From NCBI RefSeq assembly GCF_001570585.1, contig NZ_BBXF01000014.1, forward strand, positions 29,573 to 93,572: a stretch of DNA of 64,000 nt, given 5' to 3'. The notes beneath the pieces were generated by a model. It did not search any database, was not told the origin of the DNA, and was given only the letters and a program-made list of their open reading frames with translations. This document shows positions 9,005-16,922 of this stretch, in pieces (position 1 is the first letter of the stretch; every line of letters begins with the position of its first letter). Source of the DNA: Herbidospora daliensis (GTDB lineage Bacteria; Actinomycetota; Actinomycetes; Streptosporangiales; Streptosporangiaceae). The position numbers and the translations under genes are program-made.

Positions 9005-9030
9005 GTGTTGTATGGGGCATTTTCGCCGTC

Positions 9031-9062
9031 CACAACTCGTTAGTTAGGTTAAGCAAGTTGTG
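9031..9062. promoter_or_regulatory. Inverted-repeat operator ahead of the MFS/MarR operon
   Basis: CACAACT (9031-9037) and AGTTGTG (9056-9062) form a perfect 7-bp inverted repeat around TTAGTTAGGTTAA. It ends directly before the transporter's Shine-Dalgarno sequence. The downstream MarR protein is the natural candidate to bind here and repress its own operon. Confidence 0.5.
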
Positions 9063-9071
9063 GGGGGTCTC

Positions 9072-10766
9072 ATGTCGGACCGTTATCCGTGGATCGTGCT
9101 GAGCAACACGACCCTGGGCATGCTGCTGGCCACCGTCAACTCCTCGATCGTGATCATCTCGCTGCCGGCCGTCTTCCGCGGCATCCACCTCAACCCGCTG
9201 GAACCCGGCAACGTCTCCTACCTGCTGTGGATCCTGATGGGCTACATGCTCGTCTCGGCCGTCCTGGTCGTCACGCTCGGCCGCCTGGGCGACATGTTCG
9301 GCCGGGTCCGCATGTACAACGCGGGCTTCGCCGTCTTCACCGTGGGCACGGTCGTGCTGGCCCTGGACCCCTTCCAGCAGTCGGGCGGCGCTCTCTGGCT
9401 GATCGGCTGGCGGTTGTTCCAGGGCGTCGGGGGCGCGCTGCTGATGGCCAACTCGGCGGCGATCCTGACCGACGCGTTCCCCGCCGGGCGGCGCGGCACG
9501 GCGATGGGCGTCAACCAGGTGGCCGGCATCGCCGGGACCTTCCTGGGGCTGGTCGCGGGCGGGCTGCTCTCTCAGCTCGACTGGCGGCTGGTGTTCTGGG
9601 CCTCGGTGCCCATCGGGATCATCGGGACGGTGTGGGCGTACCGGAGCCTGCGGGAGACGGTCACCCGGGTCGAGGGCGCGAAGATCGACTGGTGGGGCAA
9701 CCTCGCCTTCGCGACCGGCCTCACGATGCTGCTGGCGGCGGTGACCTACGGCATCCAGCCCTACGGCGGCCACACGATGGGCTGGACCAACCCGCTCGTG
9801 ATCGGCGGCATCACCGTGGGCGTGCTGGTCCTGGCGGCCTTCTGCGTGATCGAGACCCGGGTCGCGCAGCCGATGTTCCACCTGTCGCTGTTCCGGATCA
9901 GGGCCTTCGCGGCCGGGAACGTGGCCGGGCTGCTGGCCTCGGTCGCCCGGGGCGGCCTGCAGTTCATGCTGATCATCTGGCTCCAGGGCATCTGGTTGCC
10001 GCTGCACGGCTACCGGTTCGAGGACACCCCGCTGTGGGCCGGCGTCTACCTGCTGCCGCTGACGGCCGGCTTCCTGCTGGCGGGCCCGCTGTCGGGCCAC
10101 CTCTCCGACCGGTACGGCGCCCGCGCCTTCGCCTCCGGAGGGCTCGTGCTGTCGGCGCTGGCCTTCCTCGGGCTGCTGCTGGTGCCGATCGACTTCCCCT
10201 ACGGGGTGTTCGCAGCGCTGATCTTCCTGAACGGCGTCGGGTCGGGCCTGTTCACCGCGCCCAACACCACCGCGATCATGAACTCGGTCCCGGCCGGGCA
10301 GCGCGGCGTGGCCTCGGGCATGCGCGCGACGTTCACCAACGCCGGGATGGTGTTGTCGATCGGCGTGTTCTTCTCACTGATGATCGCCGGCCTGGCCGCG
10401 ACCCTGCCGCAGACCCTGACCGGCGGCCTCGCCCAGCACGGCGTGCCGCCCGCGCTCGCCGCGACGATCGGCGCGCTGCCCCCGGTCGGCACCCTCTTCG
10501 CCGCCTTCCTGGGCTACAACCCGATCGGGAACCTGCTCGGCCCGACCGGCGCGCTGAACCACCTGACCCCGGCGAACGCCGGCGCCCTGACCGGCCGCGA
10601 GTACTTCCCGAACCTGGTCTCCGGCCCCTTCCACCAGGGCCTGGTGGTGGTGTTCCTGCTGGCCATCGCGATGTCGCTGGTCGCCGCCGTCGCCTCGCTG
10701 CTCAGAGGCCGCCGGTACGTCCACGACGAACTGCCCGCCGCGGCGCTCCCGGTGAGCCGGTCATGA
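9072..10766 (+). CDS. MFS drug-efflux transporter, EmrB/QacA (DHA2, ~14 TM) type
   Basis: Integral membrane H+-coupled exporter of 564 residues. The pattern GRLGDMFGRVRMY after TM2/3 and RLFQGVGGALLMANS in TM4 matches DHA2 drug pumps. The second half contains SGHLSDRYGAR. The ATG at 9072 is chosen because the GGGGGG tract at 9062-9067 is 4-5 nt ahead; an earlier GTG in frame would bury this site. The 3' end overlaps the MarR gene (ATGA), a classic pump/regulator pair. The substrate is unknown. Confidence 0.9.
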   Translation: MSDRYPWIVLSNTTLGMLLATVNSSIVIISLPAVFRGIHLNPLEPGNVSYLLWILMGYMLVSAVLVVTLGRLGDMFGRVRMYNAGFAVFTVGTVVLALDPFQQSGGALWLIGWRLFQGVGGALLMANSAAILTDAFPAGRRGTAMGVNQVAGIAGTFLGLVAGGLLSQLDWRLVFWASVPIGIIGTVWAYRSLRETVTRVEGAKIDWWGNLAFATGLTMLLAAVTYGIQPYGGHTMGWTNPLVIGGITVGVLVLAAFCVIETRVAQPMFHLSLFRIRAFAAGNVAGLLASVARGGLQFMLIIWLQGIWLPLHGYRFEDTPLWAGVYLLPLTAGFLLAGPLSGHLSDRYGARAFASGGLVLSALAFLGLLLVPIDFPYGVFAALIFLNGVGSGLFTAPNTTAIMNSVPAGQRGVASGMRATFTNAGMVLSIGVFFSLMIAGLAATLPQTLTGGLAQHGVPPALAATIGALPPVGTLFAAFLGYNPIGNLLGPTGALNHLTPANAGALTGREYFPNLVSGPFHQGLVVVFLLAIAMSLVAAVASLLRGRRYVHDELPAAALPVSRS

Positions 10767-11185
10767 GCGACGTCGACGTGCTGGCCGAACGGCTCAAGGC
10801 GGCCCTGGCCCGTCTCGGCCGGCGCAGCCGCAGGCAGACGCGTGGCGACCTGACCGCCGGCCAGACCTCGACCCTCGCCGCCGCCGCGCAGCTCGGCCCG
10901 GTGCGCCTCGGCGACCTGGCCGCCCACGAGGGCGTCAGCGCCCCGACGCTGAGCCGGGTGGTCGCCGGGCTGGAGACCCTCGGCCTGGTCGCCCGCACCC
11001 CCGACCCGGCCGACGGCCGCGCCTCCCTGATCAGCCTCACCCCGGAGGGCGAGGCGGAGCTGGCCCGGCTGCGGGGCGAGCACATCGCCTTCTTCGTGTC
11101 CCGGATCGCAGCCCTGCCGCCTGACCAGCGGGCGGCGCTGGAGGCGGCCCTGCCGGCCATCGAGGCGCTGGCCGGCCCGTCATAG
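10763..11185 (+). CDS. MarR-family transcriptional regulator
   Basis: Cytoplasmic winged-helix dimer of 140 residues. The HTH is seen in LGDLAAHEGVSAPTLSRVVAGLE (about 49-70), followed by the wing DPADGRASLISLTPEG, both hallmarks of MarR. The start codon overlaps the pump's stop by 4 bp, so the two are co-expressed. It probably represses the operon through the inverted repeat at 9031-9062 until a ligand is bound. Its 3' end overlaps the convergent next gene by 6 bp. Confidence 0.9.
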   Translation: MSDVDVLAERLKAALARLGRRSRRQTRGDLTAGQTSTLAAAAQLGPVRLGDLAAHEGVSAPTLSRVVAGLETLGLVARTPDPADGRASLISLTPEGEAELARLRGEHIAFFVSRIAALPPDQRAALEAALPAIEALAGPS

Positions 11186-12733
11186 GCCGTCGGTGTCGAG
11201 GGCGAAGGAGCCCCGGGCCGCGCTGAGCCGCAGCCCGTCGGCCGGGAGGGTGTAGCCGCGCGTCTTCGGCATCTTCTCCGGCCACGCCTCGACGTACTCC
11301 ATCGAGGGGGTGAGGGAGGCCGGGGCCGCCTTGACCAGCTCGGTGATGAGGGCCAGCTCCTCGGTGTCGCCCCAGCCCGCCGGGTCGCCGGTCAGCCCGG
11401 CGGCCGTTCTGGCGATGGCGAGCCCCGGACCGGCCTGGCCGCCGGTGCAGACGTCGGCGGGCCGGTTGACGTGCCAGCGCAGCAGCAGCGCCACCCCGCG
11501 TTCGGAGGTGACGACGTCGCCGACGCGGTGGCCGTCCCACGGGATCGACAGGATGTCGCGCAGGCGGATGCGGCTCATCGTCCACATGCCCCGGCGGAAA
11601 CCGTCGACCGTGCGGCAGGCCATCTGGAACCGGTGGAACCAGTGCCAGCCCCGGAAGACGTCGTACTCGTCTCGGGTGGCCGGGAGCGGCTGCGGGCCTC
11701 CCTTCTCCTGGACGACCAGGGCACGGCCCACGTACTTGCGCTGGTTGGCGTTGAACTCGACCGACTCCCAGGGCACCACGTCGAGCCCGAAGCGGCCGAC
11801 CGCCTCGTCGAAGGCGTCGCGGTCACGGCTCCTGAGCAGGCTCAGGTAGGGCCACAACTCGGCCTTATCGACGGCGGTCTCCGGGTTGCCGCGCAGCCCC
11901 GCCGTCCAGTGGCACAGGCCGAGCGACAGGTAGCCGTTGTCGTAGGCGTTCAGGCTGTCGAAGTAGCCGTAGCACTCCACGTCGGCGACCGCTCGCACCA
12001 CCTTGAAGGTGCTCAGCTGCGGCACGGTCAGGTCGCCGATCGCGGGCGAACCGGGCAGCAGGTGCTCCGGCAGCACCTCGCCGAGCGGCTGCCAGGTGTG
12101 GATCGGCGGCACCGACCGCGCCCCGCCGCGGACCGCCGGCGTGTAGTCGCCCGCGACGTCGGGCTCCGCCGTCGTCCAGGCCCCGCTGAGGTCTATCACG
12201 TGGAAGCGCGGGGTGTTGTCGGGCACCTCGTCGGGCCGCCACACGTTGTCGGCGACCACGGTGCCGCCCGTCCTGGCCTCGACGACGACCGGGCAGCGGC
12301 GGCGGTTGTCCAGCCAGTGGCGCAGGGTGAACCGGGTCCAGGCGTTGAGCACGCCCGTGGCCCTTCCCCGGTACCGCTCGTGGACGGCGATCGGGAGCGC
12401 GGCAAGCCGGTCTGACCAGCGCGGCAGGTGGGGGAACCGCTCGACGGCCGAGGCCGGGAGGGTGGCGTACCGCTGGAACTCCTGCAGCGCCCAGCGGGTC
12501 TCGCGGGTGAACTCGCCCCCGGGCGGGGCGAGCAGGAAGCCGAGGGTGCGCAGGGCCTGGTTGAGGTCGTGGACGTGGGTCGTGCCGAGCAGGCCGGGGC
12601 GGTCCTGACCGGCATAGCGGGCGGTCGCGCCCGGGGAGGGGTCGCGGTCGCCGTCGCGGAGATCGAGCTCGCCGAACAGACCCGAGGTGGGACGGGTCAG
12701 GACGGCGATCAGCCAGCGGAGGAAGTCGGTCAT
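11180..12733 (-). CDS. Unrecognised protein with PG-binding-like and lysozyme/chitosanase-like regions
   Basis: Protein of 517 residues with no signal peptide visible at the chosen start. Residues about 55-92 resemble a peptidoglycan-binding domain 1 helix-turn pattern (LNQALRTLGFL...FTRETRWALQEFQ). Residues 250-276 hold VECYGYFDSLNAYDNGYLSLGLCHW, an E/D-rich signature reminiscent of lysozyme-superfamily chitosanases (candidate acids Glu253 and Asp259). The start is the first Met after a non-coding stretch; its ribosome site is weak. It is divergently transcribed from the small beta-rich gene at 12874, 140 bp away, and the two may function together. A cytoplasmic muramidase-like effector or phage-derived lysin are possible; I do not assign a function. 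Confidence 0.6.
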   Translation of the reverse strand: MTDFLRWLIAVLTRPTSGLFGELDLRDGDRDPSPGATARYAGQDRPGLLGTTHVHDLNQALRTLGFLLAPPGGEFTRETRWALQEFQRYATLPASAVERFPHLPRWSDRLAALPIAVHERYRGRATGVLNAWTRFTLRHWLDNRRRCPVVVEARTGGTVVADNVWRPDEVPDNTPRFHVIDLSGAWTTAEPDVAGDYTPAVRGGARSVPPIHTWQPLGEVLPEHLLPGSPAIGDLTVPQLSTFKVVRAVADVECYGYFDSLNAYDNGYLSLGLCHWTAGLRGNPETAVDKAELWPYLSLLRSRDRDAFDEAVGRFGLDVVPWESVEFNANQRKYVGRALVVQEKGGPQPLPATRDEYDVFRGWHWFHRFQMACRTVDGFRRGMWTMSRIRLRDILSIPWDGHRVGDVVTSERGVALLLRWHVNRPADVCTGGQAGPGLAIARTAAGLTGDPAGWGDTEELALITELVKAAPASLTPSMEYVEAWPEKMPKTRGYTLPADGLRLSAARGSFALDTDGL

Positions 12734-12873
12734 GAGGGCGACGGTAGGCGGGCCCGGGGTCGGCGCACCCAGGGACAGACCAGGGGAAATGCCCGGTTGC
12801 TCGCCTGACGCGGGCCCGGTGACCCGCTCCGTAGCGTGCTGAGCAATCGATCCAGACGAAAACGGAGAAACCA

Positions 12874-13308
12874 ATGGCAGTGAAAACGGGGAACATCAGC
12901 GTCCCGGCGGGCCTGACGGCGGCACTCCTCGCCGCCACCATCGAGGCCGAGGTCCTGGACAACGACGGCAACGCCCCAGAAGTGATCATCAAGGCGGGGA
13001 CCGACCTGCGCGTGCGGGTGCGGTGGACACTCAGCGGGCTGCTGGCCGGCATGATCGGTGGATCCTTCCGCGCGGAGGCGCGGTTCGACGGAGCCGGCGC
13101 GATCCCCGACTTCTCGACGACCGCCCCGGACCAGCCCGCCCAGCCGCTCCCCGCCGGTGGCTACAGCGTCGACGTGCTGGTCCCCGCCGCCGCCTTCACC
13201 GGAGACGCCTACAACGTCACCGCGGTGCTGACCTACATCGACGGCCTCGGGGTCGCCGGGCCCATCAAGGGCTTCGTGACCCTCGACCAGATCGCGCTGG
13301 CCCCCTGA
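12874..13308 (+). CDS. Small beta-rich protein of unknown function
   Basis: Protein of 144 residues, no signal peptide, no Cys. Alternating hydrophobic strands (VIIKAGTDLRVRVRWTLSG, GGYSVDVLVPAAAF, YNVTAVLTYIDG) suggest a single immunoglobulin-like beta-sandwich. It has a good start: CGGAG at 12863-12867, then ATG. It is divergent from the lysozyme-like gene and convergent (8 bp gap) with the LAL regulator. I do not recognise the family. Confidence 0.6.
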   Translation: MAVKTGNISVPAGLTAALLAATIEAEVLDNDGNAPEVIIKAGTDLRVRVRWTLSGLLAGMIGGSFRAEARFDGAGAIPDFSTTAPDQPAQPLPAGGYSVDVLVPAAAFTGDAYNVTAVLTYIDGLGVAGPIKGFVTLDQIALAP

Positions 13309-13316
13309 CCCGCGCA

Positions 13317-15941
13317 TCACTCCCTGAACCGGCGGGCGAGTTGGGCCCGGGAGCTGATGTCGAGCTTGGTGAAGACGTGGCCGAGGTGGTACTCGACCGT
13401 CTTCACGCTGAGCACCAGTTCCCGGGCCACCTGCCGGTTCGTCAGGCCGGCCGCGACGAGGCGGGCCACCGCGTGTTCCTGGGGCGTGAGGGCGCGGGGA
13501 CCCGCCTGCCGCACCTGGTCCGCCGCGCCGCAGGCCGCCAGTTCGCGGCGGCAGCGGGCCAGCGCCGGGGCCGCACCAAGCGGGGCGAGCAGGTCGCGGG
13601 CGGCCTTCAGGTGGTCGGCGGCCTGGCGGCGGGCCGCGCCCCGGCGCAGGAACGCCCCGAACTCCAGGTGCGTCAGGGCGGTCTCATACGGCTGGGCCGC
13701 CCTCTTGGCGTGGATGAGCGCTCCTTCGAACGCCGCCTCGGCGTCCATGCGCCGTCCACGCTCGGCCGTCAGCAGGCCGCGTGCCCGGCCGGCCGCCACG
13801 AGCGCCCAGGCCCGGTCGCGCGCCTCGGCCAGCTGCTCCAGGCGTGTCAGCACCGCCTCGGCGGTGTCCAGGTCTCCCGTCCTGACCAGCGCCTCCACGT
13901 AGGCTTCCCGCCAGCCGACCAGGCCGGGTTCGTCGACGCCGTCGCGGTGTCCGGGGCGGTGGAGTGGGGCGAGCGCCCGTACCGCCCCGGCCGCGTCGGT
14001 CACCGAGGCGCGGGCGAGCGCCGCGTAGGCGGCGTTGCTCGGGTCGCCGAGCGCCGTCGCCCAGCGGGTCGCCGCCTCGGCGTGGGCGGTGGCGGCCGGG
14101 AGGTCTCCCCGGGCGGCCAGCGGCCGGGTGGCGACCGTGTGGGCCAGGCAGCACAACCAGCTCTGGCCGCTGTCGGCCGCCAGCGAGACGGCCTGTTCGG
14201 CGTGCGCGACGGCGTCGTCCCAGCGCCCGGCGCGGAACTCGGTCTCGGCCAGGTAGGCGGTCGCCATCGGCCCCAGGTGCGGCAGCCCGGCCCGCGCCGA
14301 CGCGGCCCTGGCCAGGTCGCCCAGGGCTCCGTCGAGGTCGTCGGTCCACAACCGCAACACGCCCCGGGCCACCGGAGCGTCGGCCACGTCGTCGCCGGGC
14401 AGGAAGGCCAGGCCCTCGGCGTACCGGCCGGTGATGCCGAGCGCGAGCGCGAGCGTGTCGCGCATGCCAGGCGACCCGCCCGAGCGGCGGGCCCACTCGA
14501 TGGCCGCCTCGCCCCGGGCCTGCGTCAGCGCCAGCCAGGCCAGCTGTTCGGCCGCGCCTTCGTGGGCACCGCCGTCCCAGGCGGCGGTGAGCAGGGTTTC
14601 CGCGTCGTCCTGGCGGCCGGAGGCCAGGGCCAGCCGGCCGAGCACGTAGTCGCGGCGCGGCGTCGGCGGCATCGCCTCGACCTGGGCGGTGAGCTCGGCG
14701 GCGCGCACCGCGTCGCCGTCGCGGAGCCGGTGGTCGGCGGCGGTCAGCACCCGGGCGTCCCGCATCGCCGGGTCGGGGGTGAGCCGGGCGGAGGTGAGCA
14801 GGTGGTCGGCGGCGGCGCTCCAGCGTCCACGATCGGCTTCGTCGGCGGCCAGGTCGTCGAGTTCGGCGGCGACGCAGGCGTCGGCGCCGACGACGGCGGC
14901 GGCCCGGTGGGCCAGCGCGCGGGCCGGATCGTGCTCGCGGGCGGCGGCGCGGGTGTGCAGCCGGGCCCGTTCGGCCGGACCGATGTGCTGGTAGACCGCC
15001 GCCCGCACGAGCGGGTGCCGGAACCCCACGGCGGGCCCCGCGCCGGTCTCGATCAGCAGCCCGGCCGCTTCGAGCGCCTCCAGCGGATCGCCCACCCCCG
15101 CGACCGCCGCGACGGCGCTCAGCGCGCACCCGTCGCCGAGCACGGCCGCCGCCCGCGTCAGCGCCCGCGCCGCGAGCGGGCCGGCCGCCAGGGTCCGGGT
15201 CACCAGCCTCGTGTACGACAAGGGCGCCGGCAACGCCCGCCCCATGTCGGCCAGCCGGGCGGCCGGCACCTGGTCGACCAGCGCCCCGATGTGCAGAGGG
15301 TTGCCCACCGTGTGGGCGCGCAGCCGTTCGGCCGCCGGAGCGGGCAGCCCGGTCAGCTCCCGGACGTCGCCCGGCGTCAGCCCGTCCAGCCGGAGCCGCA
15401 GGGTGGTGTCCTCGGCGAGCAGCCGGTGCAGCCCGCCGGGCAGGTCCCCGATGTCCGGCGCGACGATCACCGCGAGCACCCCGTCGGCCCGCAACCGCCG
15501 CAACGCGAACGTGAGGGCGGTCAGCGAGGGCGCGTCGGCCCAGTGGGCGTCGTCCACGACGATGACGACGACCCCGGCGGCCTGGCGTACCCCGATGTGG
15601 TCGAGCAGCAGCGACCCGGCCTCCAGCGGATCGGCGTCGGGCCGCTCGGCCGGCATGAGCTGGCCGAGCACCCCGTACCGCAACGAGCTCTCCTCGCTCG
15701 CGCCGCTGGCCGACAGGACGGTCAGCCCGGGATGCCCGGCCAGGAACCGCCTGACCAGAGACGACTTGCCGATCCCCGCCGTCCCTTCGACGGCCACGAC
15801 CGCCGGACGGCCTTCCCCGACCCCGCGCAACACGTCGGCGAGGGCGGCCAGCTCGGCCCGGCGGCCGACGAATTTGGTGGTCTCCACATAAGTGCGGATG
15901 GTTCGGCACGCGTCCTGATACAGGGTCAGACGGTCAGCCAT
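13317..15941 (-). CDS. LAL-type LuxR regulator with AAA/STAND ATPase
   Basis: Large ATP-binding LuxR regulator of 874 residues. Order of parts: FVGRRAEL box (24-31), Walker A GTAGIGKSS (53-61), Walker B VVIVVDDAHWAD, a long TPR-like helical sensor region, and a C-terminal LuxR/GerE helix-turn-helix (LTPQEHAVARLVAAGLTNRQVAREL...TVEYHLGHVFTKL). LAL proteins hold themselves inactive until ligand and ATP binding trigger oligomerisation. The chosen ATG (15941) overlaps the last 16 bases of the upstream small gene on the same strand, which suggests it can be co-transcribed with the sigma/S8 module. A GTG shortly before FVGRRAEL is an alternative start. Confidence 0.9.
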   Translation of the reverse strand: MADRLTLYQDACRTIRTYVETTKFVGRRAELAALADVLRGVGEGRPAVVAVEGTAGIGKSSLVRRFLAGHPGLTVLSASGASEESSLRYGVLGQLMPAERPDADPLEAGSLLLDHIGVRQAAGVVVIVVDDAHWADAPSLTALTFALRRLRADGVLAVIVAPDIGDLPGGLHRLLAEDTTLRLRLDGLTPGDVRELTGLPAPAAERLRAHTVGNPLHIGALVDQVPAARLADMGRALPAPLSYTRLVTRTLAAGPLAARALTRAAAVLGDGCALSAVAAVAGVGDPLEALEAAGLLIETGAGPAVGFRHPLVRAAVYQHIGPAERARLHTRAAAREHDPARALAHRAAAVVGADACVAAELDDLAADEADRGRWSAAADHLLTSARLTPDPAMRDARVLTAADHRLRDGDAVRAAELTAQVEAMPPTPRRDYVLGRLALASGRQDDAETLLTAAWDGGAHEGAAEQLAWLALTQARGEAAIEWARRSGGSPGMRDTLALALGITGRYAEGLAFLPGDDVADAPVARGVLRLWTDDLDGALGDLARAASARAGLPHLGPMATAYLAETEFRAGRWDDAVAHAEQAVSLAADSGQSWLCCLAHTVATRPLAARGDLPAATAHAEAATRWATALGDPSNAAYAALARASVTDAAGAVRALAPLHRPGHRDGVDEPGLVGWREAYVEALVRTGDLDTAEAVLTRLEQLAEARDRAWALVAAGRARGLLTAERGRRMDAEAAFEGALIHAKRAAQPYETALTHLEFGAFLRRGAARRQAADHLKAARDLLAPLGAAPALARCRRELAACGAADQVRQAGPRALTPQEHAVARLVAAGLTNRQVARELVLSVKTVEYHLGHVFTKLDISSRAQLARRFRE

Positions 15942-16339
15942 TCGGTGACGACGGTCCGCCCCGGCACCTCGCACCGCAGACTGAGCGACCCGGCGGGCAC
16001 GCCGTCGGCCTCGAACCGCCCGAACACGTCGACGACCAGCGCGAGCCGCCCGTTCACGACGACGGCCGCCTCCTGCGGCGGCAGCAACTGCCCCAGGAGA
16101 CGCCCCCCGATGATCTCCACCTCGATCGACAACCCCGGCACCGAGAACGTCAGCAGCCGGGACGTATCCCCCGACCTGACCAGCGCGGGCTCGTCGAGCG
16201 AGTCGAACGACAACGCCGCCAGCTCGGCGTCCAGCGCGTGCACCACGAAGGCGTCCACGGCGATCTGCAGCGCGTCGCCGGGCAGCGGGTCGAGCATGGC
16301 GGCGGCGAGACGCAGCTCGTCTTCGAGGTCGTCGCTCAC
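15926..16339 (-). CDS. Small protein of the sigma/S8/CHAT module (unknown function)
   Basis: Protein of 137 residues starting VSDDLEDELRLAAAMLDP. It has a helical N-terminal third (about 1-50) and a beta-rich remainder (LLTFSVPGLSIEVEIIGGRLLGQL...PAGSLSLRCEV) that resembles a carboxypeptidase-regulatory/CNA-B-like sandwich. The GTG start sits in a GTGA overlap with the sigma-factor stop, so it is translationally coupled to the sigma factor. That position is the usual place for an anti-sigma factor, but there is no zinc-binding HxxxCxxC motif or membrane helix. It could be an anti-sigma protein and the protease substrate; that role is my inference. Confidence 0.7.
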   Translation of the reverse strand: MSDDLEDELRLAAAMLDPLPGDALQIAVDAFVVHALDAELAALSFDSLDEPALVRSGDTSRLLTFSVPGLSIEVEIIGGRLLGQLLPPQEAAVVVNGRLALVVDVFGRFEADGVPAGSLSLRCEVPGRTVVTEWLTV

Positions 16340-16911
16340 CGGACGCCCCTCTCCTCCAGCAGCGCCCGGAGCCGCGCCAGGCAGCGTTGCCGGATCGGCC
16401 CGATGCTGCCCACCGCCATCCCGGTGGCCGCGGACACCTCGGCGTAGGAGGGCGGCGGACTGGTCATGAGCACCCGCAACAACCGCTGACAGGTCTCCCC
16501 GAGATCCTGCACGGCCAGCCACAGGGCCCGCATCCGGGCCCGCCGATCGGCCTCCTTCTCGGCCTCCACGACGGCCTCCTCGGGCGTCGGCTCGGGCGAC
16601 CGCAGATCGAGCACGGCCGGATGATCGTCGATCTGCACCGGCCGCGCGGTTTTCGCGATCTTCAGGCACTCGTGGCGGGTCGTGCTGGCGAGCCAGGCCC
16701 CGACCTTGTCGGGCTCCCGTATTCGCCCCAGATTCTGGACCAGCTTGAACCAGGCGGTGGCGTACACCTCCCGGCAGTCGGCGTCGGAGAGCCGATAGGA
16801 GCGCGCGATCGACCAGACGAGCGGCGCGAGCGCCGTGACAAGCTCCTTCCAGGCGGCGTTGTCACCAGCGGCCGCCGCCCGGAACAGTTCTCCGGTGTCC
16901 GCACGCTCCAT
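16336..16911 (-). CDS. Sigma-70 family (ECF-like) RNA polymerase sigma factor
   Basis: Protein of 191 residues with two sigma domains. Region 2 spans about 10-70 (LVWSIARSYRLSDADCREVYATAWFKL...WLASTTRHECL) and region 4 about 125-185 (CQRLLRVLMTSPPPSYAEVSAATGMAVGSIGPIRQRCL, a clear helix-turn-helix). Length and lack of regions 1 and 3 fit the ECF group. The start is supported by GGAGGAG 4 bp ahead. It lies 11 bp after the S8 peptidase stop and overlaps the next gene (GTGA), so the three form one operon. Its activity is presumably released by proteolysis or partner switching within the module. Confidence 0.88.
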   Translation of the reverse strand: MERADTGELFRAAAAGDNAAWKELVTALAPLVWSIARSYRLSDADCREVYATAWFKLVQNLGRIREPDKVGAWLASTTRHECLKIAKTARPVQIDDHPAVLDLRSPEPTPEEAVVEAEKEADRRARMRALWLAVQDLGETCQRLLRVLMTSPPPSYAEVSAATGMAVGSIGPIRQRCLARLRALLEERGVR

Positions 16912-16922
16912 GTCTCCTCCGG

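Noticed and set aside
9089..10762. Upstream extension of the MarR frame
   Set aside because: It is Arg/Pro/Ala-rich and out of frame with the MFS gene; MarR begins at the ATGA overlap.
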